This document shows positions 1 to 10,608 of a stretch of DNA of 64,000 nt, piece after piece. The position numbers and the translations under genes were made by a program. The DNA lies in the NCBI GenBank assembly GCA_000750105.3, contig JPHH03000082.1:1-64000 (forward strand). Direction: 5' to 3'. This stretch comes from Tolypocladium sp. Sup5 PDA-1. Lineage: Eukaryota; Ascomycota; Sordariomycetes; Hypocreales; Ophiocordycipitaceae. The notes below the pieces were generated by a model that saw nothing but the letters and a program-made list of their open reading frames with translations, ran no database searches and was not told the DNA's origin. Numbering within the stretch: position 1 is the first letter of the stretch; each line of letters opens with the position of its first letter.

Positions 1-21
1 CCCCACACACACACACACACA
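1..21. repeat. (CA)n microsatellite at the window edge
   Basis: The window opens with CCCC followed by alternating CA to about position 21. It is a simple sequence repeat cut by the window edge. Confidence 0.8.
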
Positions 22-160
22 TTCGTTATTTTATCACGGGCGTTAGCCTTTTCCTTCTTCCTAGGCAGGTCCTAGCTATGAATTCAATCTCTCTTTTTGC
101 CTTGCCCTTCGGTGGTCTATCGTGTGTTCACTTTGCCTCAACAAACCGCCCTGAGCACTA

Positions 161-240
161 AGGCCCTCTTACGTATTGACATGCCCTCTTGCGTATTAAC
201 ATGCCCTCTTACGTATTAACATGCCCTCTTATATATTAAT
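161..240. repeat. Tandem repeat, four 20-bp units
   Basis: Four head-to-tail 20-bp units start at 161, 181, 201 and 221. Each has the form ATGCCCTCTTACGTATTAAC with one to a few substitutions. The last unit has drifted to an AT-rich version. No coding role is seen. Confidence 0.9.
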
Positions 241-3200
241 ATGCCTAATAGTACGGGCTATGCTCCGTTATAGTGCGGCAAGCCGGGCGACATAACGCCC
301 GGGCGGCATAACCGCCGCCAAGCTAGAATCCAAGGCATGATAATGTAACTGTGCCGAGCCGACGTTAGACAGCGTCTTCTTCAGCCCCTCTTACGCCCCT
401 CCTTTCCTCCTGTTCTAGCCGTCTATATGCTTTAATACCTCATTTATATCCTGCTAGCGAATCCATAACTATTATCTTTTTATTAGTGGCTTTTGTCGGC
501 TTCTATTGCTTATGCGGTTTTGCCGATACTATAGCTACCTTTATCGTGCGAAAAGGCGAAGGTCTACTAAGTGGTCTACCAAGGGCTCTCTGTAGCACGA
601 GGAGGCCATGCATTCTTTTGCCTAATAAATGTCTAACAGCACGCGTGCGTTTTACTACCTTATCCGTAAATGGAAATGACAGCCAGCCACAGCCTCGTAA
701 GACAATAAACCTCTGCGACTAATGTAACGCAGAGTGTCGTCTCGTAGCGTCGTAATTCTGGACTTTGTGTCTAGTTGGCTCACCTATTCAGCCACCTCCG
801 GCCCGTCCTGTGGACATGTTATAACCTACCTATAGGGAAACACTGGCTAGCTCGCCACGTCCCGCGATCTTTTCCTAGAATATGACCCTTAGCTGGACGA
901 CAAGTGCTCTTGAGTCGTCCCTCGGGATTACCGTTGTGGGGCTTGCCCCTTCGCTAACGTAGCGAGCCGGAAAAGGAAAGCCAGCTAGCAATATTCTGCA
1001 TCTATTACTTTGCATCTTTCCGTCCTCGCCACATCTCTCTTGCCGCACCCCACTCTTGTGCTCTTCACCCCACTCTTGTGCCACCCCGCGCAATCTGCCC
1101 ATTAAATGCAGACTGCGAAGCCCACACAACTCGCGAAGCTCGCGCAGTCCACCAAGAACGGCTTGGGTCAAGGTGGCACCCAAGCTGTACCGAAGACAGG
1201 ACATGTCAATCATCGTCGTGTCACAGCGAGCCAACGAGTGAGACGAGCCGGGATGACGACTGGCAGGTCTTCAACCATAACGAGTTGGACGGCATCAACG
1301 ATCTTGACAGGCGCCTCTAGATAGGGCGTTGCTTTCTCGAGGACCAATGAGGCGCTCAAGAATCAAGATGCAGGGTGACAGACGATTAATTCATGCTGTG
1401 GGCCTATCTCACTTGGTGCAATGGAACCGCAGCTTACAGCAGACTCGACCGACGCTGGAGTTGCCATGATCGCCGTCGTTTGGAGGAAGCCGAGCCTAAC
1501 CCGCACAGTATCACCGACGCCTCCGGCAAGACAGTGTCCGGTATAGGGCAGGGAATCTGTAGTTCACCTGTTGGTGACGAGCTATCGCCGCTCTTGTTGG
1601 CTTGGCTTGGGACAACGGTGCTGGAGGAAGCCAATAGGATTTGACCCGGCAGAGGAGTTGTCACTTTCCTTGTGCAGTTTTCGGGTAGTTTTCGGGTTTC
1701 AACAAATAAGCAGTGCCTTTGCTTTCATCGACGTCCATCCATGGACCATGAAAGCACGGAGGGAACGCTCACGAAGAAATCGCTTAGCCGCTGACCGGAG
1801 CTTCCCAAGTTTGGGTTGCATAATTTTTCGAATGGCGCAAGCGCTACCTGCCCAGTGACATGTCACTTTAAGTGGGCTGATCGTCTCCCGCGCGGCATAT
1901 TATCTGCCTTACTTGGCTTACGCCCCTGCCCATACACACAAGGCGGTCATAGACGAAACTTTGATATCTGACTCTTCCCACTAGCTGTTCATTTCTTGAC
2001 CAGGCGAGGAGGTTGCGGCCGTTTAGCCACAGCGGAGAGGCCTATCTGGTGATTCTTTAACGGCCGTGACGATCCATCGTCTTGTTTTTAACATCTATTG
2101 GCACTTTCGGGACTGCCGATCACGCACTGCCTCTCGGACTCTGCATTCTCCGTGGCCGCAAGCCCAAATTTCTTTCTTAACAAAAGCCGCATTTACGTAG
2201 AGTTGCCCATCCCACAAGACCACACGTGACTGTCTAGAGGCCTCTATTCCACCGCCTCTTAAAATATGGCGTACTGTGTTTTCGAAGTCAGCGCCCTGAT
2301 GGCAGCCCAGGCCGTCGAAGATAACCGTGCCTCTTGCCACTACGCTGTAGAATTACCATGGCCTTGCGGACCTACTACCCACTCGGTAGCCGGGCAGGTA
2401 GGGTACGGAATAAGTGCAAGGCTGCATCTGTGTATTCTTGCGCGCACGGCTTGTGCTTATTGCGACGCAATAGGTCAAGTTACAAAGCTTTGCAAAGCAC
2501 ACCTGGTGCAATATACGTTAAAACAGATATCCTGCTTAATTAACTTGCGCCAATGTCCCCTAGTCGCAAAGACCACACATTTAATAAGTGTCGAAACATA
2601 CTCCATAGTTATAAAGTATGGCAGCCCTGTGCTTAGCAGAGTTCAATACTGCTAGTAACCGACAGTCGCTTAAAATCAAAAAAGCTAGTACCTTTCGCGT
2701 GCTGCGTTAGGCCAACTTGAAAGTCGTATTATTTAAAGCTCGATTGCTTTATTATTGGGGTGCACTGTAACATGTCCCAAAGACATACTCCTAGGCTCCA
2801 AATGGTAAAGATTAACCAGGCTGGTCTAAGGGATATACTTGTAAACCTTTCTAGCGGAGACATGGAGTAAGAGGACAAACTTTGGGCGTGGCGTCTCATC
2901 TTCCTCGCTCTATTCACAGTCTTAAGAACTAGTCGGGGAAGAGAACTGGGTTTGAAAGCGGCAGATATAACAGGAAATGTTAGTAAAAAAAATGTATAGT
3001 AACGGCCAGACGGGCATACACACTCGTTTCTAGGTGCTTAGTCAACTACATGAGCCTCGAAACTTATACTTCTAGGCATCAGCTAACGGTGTGGCCTACG
3101 ACCCGACGATATCCTTTACTTCACGTCATGCCATAATAAAGCCTCAAGTAACCCAAATTGTGGACACTACAGTCAGCATCCCGTGAAATGCACGTATCCT

Positions 3201-3437
3201 ATCCTGGCTATGACCCCGAATCATCGACGGCGATCCTGCCTGATGGCTCTGTCACAAGCGAAATTGGTGCCGGGCCCAAGACATCGCCAAGCCCAAACGA
3301 CAGGAAACAATCAAAGCCGGCGACTGTCACGGGTCAGACCTCGGAGTTGACAGGCGAGATGCTGCAGGCCGTGGCGGCGCGGCTCGAAGCGCGGCCACGG
3401 CGAGGGAACAGGGCAACCCCGCCGTCTTGGCCTCCCA

Positions 3438-3506
3438 GTGGCACAGCAACATGCCCCCCCGTGGCACAGCAACATGCTCCCCTGTGGCACAGCAACATGC
3501 CCCCGC
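3438..3506. repeat. Tandem repeat, three 23-bp units
   Basis: Three 23-bp units begin at 3438, 3461 and 3484. Each starts GTGGCACAGCAACATGC and ends in a C-rich stretch that varies by one or two bases. No supported gene overlaps it. Confidence 0.9.
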
Positions 3507-4484
3507 AAGTGATTAGTGTCGGGGTGCTGCCGTTAGCCCCGGCTCAGGCACATCCTGGACAGCTCGTAGCATCTTAGAGAAAGAGGCAGAGCCAGTTGGT
3601 CTCAAGCTTAATCCGCAATGCCGCGCAGGGAGAACCGCAACCGTAATAAACGAGGCTGAGTACGGAATACGTCGAAGACGCTATAGTTGAAGCCTCACAC
3701 CAGCAGTGTCCGGGCGGAAAGGTTCCATCCAGAAGGAGTGACGAAGATTAGGTTTCGGAGCTCGGCCTGTGGCCCCGCGGGCCCCTGTTGCCGTCGCTGC
3801 TCAGCCGTCTTGGCGGCACGCCGATCTATACCCAGTAGGGGCCACAAGTGCTACCCAGGTTTTTCATAGTGGCGTCGGTACCGGCAAGGCCCCATGCAAA
3901 ACAGGGGGGGTCATTGTACCTCGCGTCTTTCGCGGCTTCTTCAATATAATCCTATCAACCTGGTCCAAGTTGCCGATCTGAGCAAATTTGGAAGATACCG
4001 GTACATGCGAACCGGCCCTGTCGGTACGGAGTACCAGCCCCGTTATGGATATATACCCATCCGGCCTTGTACTCCGTACGGGGGGAGATGGAGCCCTACT
4101 AGCGCGTATTACGAGTGCGTTCCGAGCCTAGTTGCCGGCCCATCCTGTTTATTCAAGCCAGTCAAGGCCTGTCCGTTTCCTCAGGAATCCACTAGGAAGG
4201 CTCGCGACCCGTCGCCTAGCGGCATGTTCGCTGCACGTCCACGACCTTCGCTGCGTCCGACGATCCCTGCTCCTTTCAACAGTCCGCGATGGTGCCGTCA
4301 CGGTGCTGTGGCGAGCTGATGTGAGATCGCCCTCCTCCGGCCGGCTGTGAACTAACTGTACGGGGACTCGGTGGAAAGGAGCATGTCTCACGGATGGATC
4401 AGGACGACCTTCGGCACGGTTCGTTGTGTGTGTGTCAAGGCCTCCGGGGCTCAACAACCGAAGGCGGCGGGTGGTGGCACTCCA

Positions 4485-4606
4485 ACGACTCTCCTCGATG
4501 CTACCATATTACCAACCTTTCAACGCCAACGCCATCCCATGTGTTACGACTCTCCTCGATGCTACCATATTACCAACCTTTCAACGCCAACGCCATCCCA
4601 TGTGTT
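4485..4606. repeat. Tandem duplication, two 61-bp units
   Basis: The 61-bp unit starting ACGACTCTCCTCGATGC at 4485 is repeated at 4546 with essentially no change. The duplication is probably recent. It lies about 250 bp upstream of the regulator gene, so it could be in its promoter, but no protein-binding site is recognised in it. Confidence 0.9.
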
Positions 4607-4851
4607 GCGACCTCGGGCATCGCTTCACTACGCATCCCGCCAATCAGACCTGCCAAATCACCGCTTCTCCTTGTTCTGACATGGGTTAAAGATTAAATCG
4701 AGAAAGAGGTGTCTGAGGTTTGGGACGCACTGCACGTTCCCTTGACCACACTCTCCCCTCTGCGCGTCGACGTTGACTCCCTCTCTCCGAGGTACATTGT
4801 CCATCCACGTCGCCATCGACCACGGCAAGAAGAGCCAACACATGCATAGAC

Positions 4852-6120
4852 ATGGATCACAATGCCGCTCGTTCGGCCAAGGCAAGCAAGCAAGGGCGTG
4901 CTTCTCGCTCGCGACTCCGCGGTACGTCTCCTGCCCAACGTCACGGCCCTCGTTCGGCTTCTCATGCGACTATAGCAGACCGACGTGTTCACTCTCGATG
5001 GGGCAGTATAGGCTCGTCGGCCTCGCAACACCAAAGGAGACTATCGTGCACGAGCGGCAACGATGACAGCAGTTATGGCGTCGCCACATCAAGCAATGCA
5101 AACCCCGATCGACCATTGGACCCCGACACGATCGACACCACCAAGTCGGGAGACATGTCGCAGCTATTGTCCATGTCAAATTGCATGATGGACGTCGTTC
5201 CGGACCTGCCAGCAACCGGTCCGAACCACATCAACGACTCATACGGCTCCTTCATACCCCACGACGACGCCATGAACGTCTTCGACTTTCAGGACCCGCT
5301 GCCCGCAAGGAACGACATCTCAGACCAGTGCAGCCAGAATGGGAACATGCTGTCCGACTTTGTCGACTCCCTACTGCCCACGGACGTGGAATTGGGCCCC
5401 CCCCGTCTTCCCCTCCACGACCACCGCTGTCCATCCTGCTGCCGCAGCAGCACCGGCTCCACGACCAAGTCATCCAACGTCGACAGTGGCTCCTCGATGG
5501 AAGAACGCTTCGACTTTGTCGTTGAGTCGGTGCAGAATGCCGGCTTCAAAAACATGGACGACATGGTCCTGTCCTATTACACGGCCGCCTTCGACGAGGA
5601 CTCGGACATGTTCCACGAACAACGCATGAGCCGCAAACGCGGCCTACCCGCCATGCTTTCCAGACTTCGCGGCTCCACCGGGGCCTGGCCGGAGTACGAG
5701 CGCGAGGCCTACCAGGCCGAGGTCCTCAAGAATGCCGAGAGCCTCCTCGTTGGCGAGTGTCGGCGCCTCTTCGCCAGCCCAGCCTTCCAGGAGTGCCTGG
5801 CACATCTGAGATCTGGCGCCGTCCACTCCCCTCCCCCCCCTTCCTCCTCGTCGTCCTCCTCGCTTCCTGATGGTGGGTTCAGTAGCGGCACCGGCAACAC
5901 TCCTGCCTCGCAGTCCTTCGCTTCCGGCGTGTCACATCCCAAAACCTGGCTGTCGGAGGAGCTCCCGAACGTGTGGAAGCTCGTGTCGGCACTATCAGGA
6001 TGTCGCGCGGGCTCGCAGCCCGTCGCCACCGTGCTGCTGACCTTGTGCTTTGCAGACCACTTGCAGGCGGAGGAGGTGAGGCTGTTGCTTCAGAGCACTG
6101 CCAGTTGGCGGGCGACCTAA
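4852..6120 (+). CDS. Putative fungal secondary-metabolism regulator (bZIP-associated C-terminal region)
   Basis: A 422-residue protein in one exon, starting at an ATG in acceptable context (GACATGG). The N-terminal 65 residues are Ser/Arg/His-rich and basic, but I see no classical bZIP basic region or leucine heptads. The middle is acidic and Ser/Pro-rich, as in activation domains. Residues about 215-310 contain the most structured part: FDFVVESVQNAGF, then DDMVLSYYTAAF, then RKRGLPAMLSRLR, then WPEYEREAYQAEVLKNAESL. I recall this block from the C-terminal part of fungal bZIP-like regulators near biosynthetic clusters; that is memory, not a search result. A poly-Ser/Pro stretch follows at about 325-345. 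A GTACGT donor-like site at 4921 and TATAG near 4977 would allow a spliced alternative. A cluster regulator is the best guess; DNA binding is unproven. Confidence 0.5.
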   Translation: MDHNAARSAKASKQGRASRSRLRGTSPAQRHGPRSASHATIADRRVHSRWGSIGSSASQHQRRLSCTSGNDDSSYGVATSSNANPDRPLDPDTIDTTKSGDMSQLLSMSNCMMDVVPDLPATGPNHINDSYGSFIPHDDAMNVFDFQDPLPARNDISDQCSQNGNMLSDFVDSLLPTDVELGPPRLPLHDHRCPSCCRSSTGSTTKSSNVDSGSSMEERFDFVVESVQNAGFKNMDDMVLSYYTAAFDEDSDMFHEQRMSRKRGLPAMLSRLRGSTGAWPEYEREAYQAEVLKNAESLLVGECRRLFASPAFQECLAHLRSGAVHSPPPPSSSSSSSLPDGGFSSGTGNTPASQSFASGVSHPKTWLSEELPNVWKLVSALSGCRAGSQPVATVLLTLCFADHLQAEEVRLLLQSTASWRAT

Positions 6121-6891
6121 AGCAAGATTAGGTACTAGGCGGGGGCGGCTCATGTTTGTCTGACGACGATGGCGACGCAGATGGCGATTATGGTTAGGTT
6201 GAACTTGCGTCCAGCTTGGATGAGATGTCGTACGCTTGGCAGGTAGAGATGGATAGGCACAAGGAAGATGACAAGGACCCCGTGCCTTCGATGGACCGAT
6301 TCCGGGGCGACTCGGTCATGCTTGACGTCAAGGGACATGATGCGTCTCGATGGTTACTCCCGTCAGAGGACTCGAGGTCGGTTGCATGCGTTAGTACAAG
6401 GCAACGCGGCCAACATGCGTGAGGGCAAGGTTCTCGTCCTCCACAAGCATGTAACATTCCTCCTCTCCGATTGCCCCAACATAATGCGCCGAGCCGCGAA
6501 GGAACAAAGGTCCAGAGGCCCAAGATGCGGCTGGGAAGGCGGGTTCGCCTAATACGATGCTGGCTGCAGCAGAGGCGAGCGAATGTGCAGTGCACTAGTC
6601 CTCGTTGGGGAGCTTTGCTTTACTGTCCAGGGGTCGGCGCCGCTGACAATGCTCCTGTATGACAGTCAGCCCGGCATTACGCTACCCCAGGGAGCGATGT
6701 TCTGCGGTGTGGATTGCGTGGGCACGGCAGGAGTAGGACCGCAGCAGCAGCCAAGAGAATTTTTTTAATTTTTAATTTTCGTCGGCCGAAATGAGCGGCA
6801 GTCGCGTCAAATATTCAGGTAGTCGTTTATAGAATCGCGCAGACAACCTTCCAACGCGTGACCCAGGTTGCGAGAGCGAGCTTCCACCTGT

Positions 6892-6922
<31 letters not shown>

Positions 6923-6981
6923 TTTTTTCCGGCTCAGCACACAAGGTCAACTCCAACGCGCGCACGCTGCACGAACCAAAC
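6121..6981. other. Intergenic region with 5' leader of the amine oxidase gene
   Basis: No supported gene. The overlapping short frames on both strands share no motif with known families. The right end holds the presumed promoter and leader of the copper amine oxidase gene, including a long cytosine run 60 bp before its start codon. Confidence 0.5.
6894..6928. repeat. Poly-C (28) followed by poly-T (7)
   Basis: Twenty-eight cytosines at 6894-6921 run straight into seven thymines. The tract lies in the likely 5' leader of the amine oxidase gene. Homopolymers of this length are length-unstable and also prone to sequencing error, so the exact count is uncertain. Confidence 0.9.
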
Positions 6982-9600
6982 ATGCGTTTCCTCGCGCGCG
7001 CACTCTGTGCGGGCCTCCTCGCATCGAACGGGCCTCCCTCTACTCTAGCAACTGCCTCGCGACTGCCGGCGGGCTCCTGGAGACAAAACCCGCGTGGCCA
7101 CCCAGGGCCGTCACAGGGAGCCAGCCTGCACCGCCCACGCCAGGCCGGTGCGCCGACGTGTGCACAGCGGCCGCCGGATGGTTTCCAGGCCCCGAAGGCG
7201 AATATATGGCACGGTCTCACCGATGACGAGGCGGTCGCGGTGACGTTGTGGCTGTTCGAGCAGCAGGAGCTCAACCTGACGGCCGCTTCCAACGCCACCG
7301 CGTGGGACAATACGGTCGACTTCATGCAACTCCTCATGCCCAACAAGACGGACGCGTTGGCCTACGTGGACGGCGACGGTCCCGAGCCGCCGAGATACGC
7401 TCAGGTCTCGCTCAACCTCCGGGCGACGGAGAAGGCAACCTTCACCGAGATCACAGTCGGGCCCCTGCCTGTCGGCCAAGGGACCACGTGGGAATATCTC
7501 TCGTACCCGTACAGCAAAGAGCGGAGAGGGAGCATCCGTAACATCAACGCTGACGATACGACGCTCTACCTGGAGTGGCTGGCCGTCATCGGCGCCAACA
7601 TGTCCGACATCACCCTCGCGTTGTGGAATAAAACTGCCACGGGCGCAGCCAACGACACCTTGTTGATCTACGGTATGGCGGTTGCATCGCTCCATCTTGA
7701 GGTTCTCCTCGTGTCAACCGGCTGACCGACGACGGTAGGCACTGATCCGACGTGGCAGGACGACGGCAGGCTGATCCGCTGGGATACGTTCTGGGCCATC
7801 CCGACGACCCCCTTTGATTCCATCTCTCTGCTACCGCAAGGGCTGTTTGTCAAGTCGGACGTCACGGGGCGAGACCCATCCAAGTGGAAGCTCGAAGGGT
7901 TCGTCTACAATGACATCTTCTACGCTACCGAGAACGATTTCAGAGAAGCTTTCTATTCGGACGGTAAGGCGCTTGCTTAGTTGCATTACCCACCGCATGT
8001 CGCGGGAGGACGAAGCTGACGCACGGCACCCCCATTCGGCAGGCTTCAAAAGACTGCCGGCCAACGTCGACGGGGCCTGGACAGGTACAGATCAGCAGGG
8101 GCCGCAGCCGCCGTTGGACCGACTGCAGCCCCCGGTACAGGTCGTGCCGCCCACAGGCGCTCGCTACTCGATCGACCACGAGGCGAGATACATCCGGTGG
8201 CTAGACTGGACCTTCTTTGTCCGTATCGACCACTCGACCGGGGTTGGTCTGCACGACGTGCGCCACAAGGACGAGAGGATTCTGTATGAGCTGGCCATGC
8301 AGGAGGCGCTCGCACATTACACGGGAAACGACCCCGTGGCCTCTGGGCTGGCGTTTCTCGACACGTATGACGGCTTCGCTGCCAACAGCCGCCCATTGAT
8401 CCCCGGCTACGATTGTCCATCACAGGCCACGTACATGAACATCTCCTTCTTCGCGTCCGACAGGGTTCTGACCAATGTGAACGCCATCTGCCTGTTCGAG
8501 TCTGACACAGATCACCCCATTGCTCGGCACAAGGCCGCCGCGTATGTGACCGCCACCAAGAACATCAAATTCGTGCTTCGCTGGGTCGCAACGATTCGCA
8601 ACTATGACTGTGGGTTGTCCTTCCCCAGCATGGCCCGTTCAGAGGACGTTTTCCACACTTGGGAGAGAAGCGCTGTCCGCTAACAGCAATGGCACGTGCT
8701 CCCCTTGTAGATCTCTTCAGCTACGAGTTCTACCTCGACGGCAGCATGCAAATCAAGCTCCAGGCGTCGGGCTATATCTCAGCCGCGTACGCAGGCAACG
8801 ACGACGGCTACGGCTACCGTGTCCACGACCAGATCTCGGCGTCGCCGCACGAACACGTCGTCAACTTCAAGGCCGACTTCGACGTCCTGGGCAGGGAGAA
8901 CTCGCTTCAGCTCGCCGAGTTCGTCCCCGTGACCAAAGACTACGTCTGGTCGGACGGCCCGCGCAATACGTTCCACATCGAGCGCTCCTTTGTCGAATCC
9001 GAGAACCAGGGCCGCATGACGTGGAGCGAGCGCGGCGCCACGCAGTACAACGTCGTCAACACCGACCGCCGCAACCGTTTCGGCGAATACAGGGGCTACC
9101 GCATTGCGGCGTCCGGTCCGACGGCGCATCTCACGGCGCCGGCGTCGAGCAATCTGCGCGAAGCTGTGCACCCGTTCACCTTCGACCTCGCCGTGACACG
9201 CCGGAAAGATACGGAGCCCAAGTCGGCGCATCACTACAACGGGATGGACGTGCTGGCGCCCATGGTCAACTTCGACGACTTCTTCGACGGCGAGGGTCTG
9301 CGCCAGGAGGACATTGTGCTGTGGTTCAACTTGGGGATGCATCATCTGCCGTCTAGCGGCGACATACCCAACACACTGTTCAACATCGCGCACACGTCGG
9401 TGCAGATCGTGCCCGTGAACTTTCACGAGACGGACCCGTCGCGAGAGACGGGGCACCGCGTGCGCATCGACCTGAACGCCACGACAGGCACGGCGAATAA
9501 CGTGGAGCTCTTCGGGCAGGAGGATGGGACGTGTGCGGTGACCCTCGGTGGCGGCCAGCGGGAAGCGTTGTATGAATACGGGCAGGGCCAGCGTCGGTAG
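6982..9600 (+). CDS. Secreted copper amine oxidase (topaquinone type), four exons
   Basis: The enzyme oxidatively deaminates primary amines to aldehydes using Cu(II) and a topaquinone made from its own tyrosine. Exons 6982-7672, 7739-7963, 8043-8609 and 8711-9600 join in frame across introns of 66, 79 and 101 bp; the third uses a GTGGGT donor. The third splice creates the cofactor motif Asn-Tyr-Asp-Tyr followed by LFSYEFYLDGS. Copper ligands are visible as His-Glu-His (ASPHEHVV, near 8850) and His-His (LGMHHLPSSGD, near 9340). N-terminal domains start at LTDDEAVAVTLWLF and continue through YVDGDGPEPPRYAQV. The chosen start gives a hydrophobic leader (MRFLARALCAGLL), so secretion is likely. 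The upstream ATG at 6868 would read through the poly-C tract and is less likely. In this cluster it may act on a polyamine or lysine; the substrate is inferred. Confidence 0.88.
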
Positions 9601-10492
9601 CTGCAGACTATGTAACCTGTTGGATGTACCCCAGAACACTCCCTCACTCCAACCTGTCTCTCAAACCAAACACTCAAACAAGTCAACCGCTCAGTGGCGA
9701 AAGCTCATGATGATACAACCCATTCACCAGCTAGACCTACCGGTAGTTGACTTGTTCTCGTAACCCTCTAGATAGTCTTTCTCACCCTTGATGCAATATC
9801 ACTTTAGTGAGAGGCTCATCTTCTTGACAACTTGGATACATATTTCATCTGGTCATAAACCCGGCTTTCGTCAAAAGCCGCGTATCGAAACGACTCTATG
9901 GATCCAAGACAAGTCGAGACTTTCTTGATTCACCACGCACGATGAAATATCCTTTCTAAACCCACCCAAAAGCCCCACACGAGCTTGCTCCAGGGGCAAC
10001 AGAAAAACTGCTTCTCGAGTGGCGACGGAAGCTTGACCGCTTGCTCGAGGCCGAAGGGCGCTTCAAAATTTCTTGACGGCACCGAGCTTGCTCTAAAGAA
10101 GGAACCTGAACAAGCTGGTTACTATCACGTCACAAATGACGGCGTGCTTCTGTCAGAGCATCAAGGACACCAGGACCGGGAAGGAAGAGAGGGCTGGATG
10201 CAACTAAATCCGACCGTGTCTCCTGCCAACTGGCAATGTGCGATGCTCAAGTGCGAGAAGCAGCAGCCCAAACCGAAAGAGGTTCGAGAGGTTATGCTTG
10301 GTTCTGCCACGAGTTCCATTGCTGCGGTTCTTGAAGACAACGTTCAACTCGACGATCCCGTCGCAGCCATCATGTACATCCGCAGCATCAAACCGAAGGA
10401 TTTTGACGGCGTCGGTGAGTGTCTCAGCAGACACAAGGGCCCGATCCCCGCCACTTTTACACCCAGCCGTCCCCTTCCGACCGAGCCCAGCT
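9601..10492. other. Intergenic region between amine oxidase and FAD oxidase genes
   Basis: The two genes converge here. No confident gene is seen. One open frame, listed separately, spans 9985-10608 and may be a relic. Confidence 0.45.
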
Positions 10493-10608
10493 TCAAGACG
10501 GTGTCGACGGCACCCGACACAACCTCCCACCCTCCTCCTCACGCCAGCCATCGCTCCCCACACACGTCTGGCAGTAGAAGGCGTGCTCCGGATCGTACCT
10601 CGCCTTGA
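9985..10608 (+). pseudogene. Possible hypothetical or decayed gene, 207-codon frame
   Basis: I do not recognise this frame. Its central part (about residues 25-140) has protein-like composition, with charged and hydrophobic residues mixed, for example LDGTELALKKEPEQAGYYHV and VLEDNVQLDDPVAAIMYI. The last 50 residues are Ser/Pro/Arg-rich and look like out-of-frame reading. Its 3' end overlaps the opposite-strand FAD oxidase by 116 bp. Just upstream another frame reads LEWRRKLDRLLEAEGRFKI, which suggests a frameshifted older gene. It could equally be chance. Confidence 0.2.

Larger units (their letters stand above)
1..4851. other. Gene-poor, repeat-bearing region upstream of the cluster
   Basis: No reading frame here gives a recognisable protein. 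The open frames are short, overlap on both strands and lack family motifs. The first 2.5 kb is AT-richer than the genes downstream and contains several small tandem repeats, listed separately. A short hairpin-prone stretch lies near 282-304 (GCCGGGCG, a short spacer, then CGCCCGGGC). The palindromic word GTACGGAGTAC occurs near 4026, and part of it recurs near 4069 as TACTCCGTAC. I read the region as decayed transposon or intergenic DNA forming a cluster border. No transposase or reverse transcriptase motif is visible. Confidence 0.5.

Noticed and set aside
2095..2340. Short minus-strand frame (81 codons) with protein-like composition
   Set aside because: It has no recognisable domain, no neighbours in frame, and sits in repeat-bearing DNA. 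Not enough support for a gene.
8779..9639. 286-codon minus-strand frame opposite the amine oxidase
   Set aside because: The plus strand has clear copper amine oxidase motifs with correct splicing. The minus reading has only Val/Arg-rich composition.
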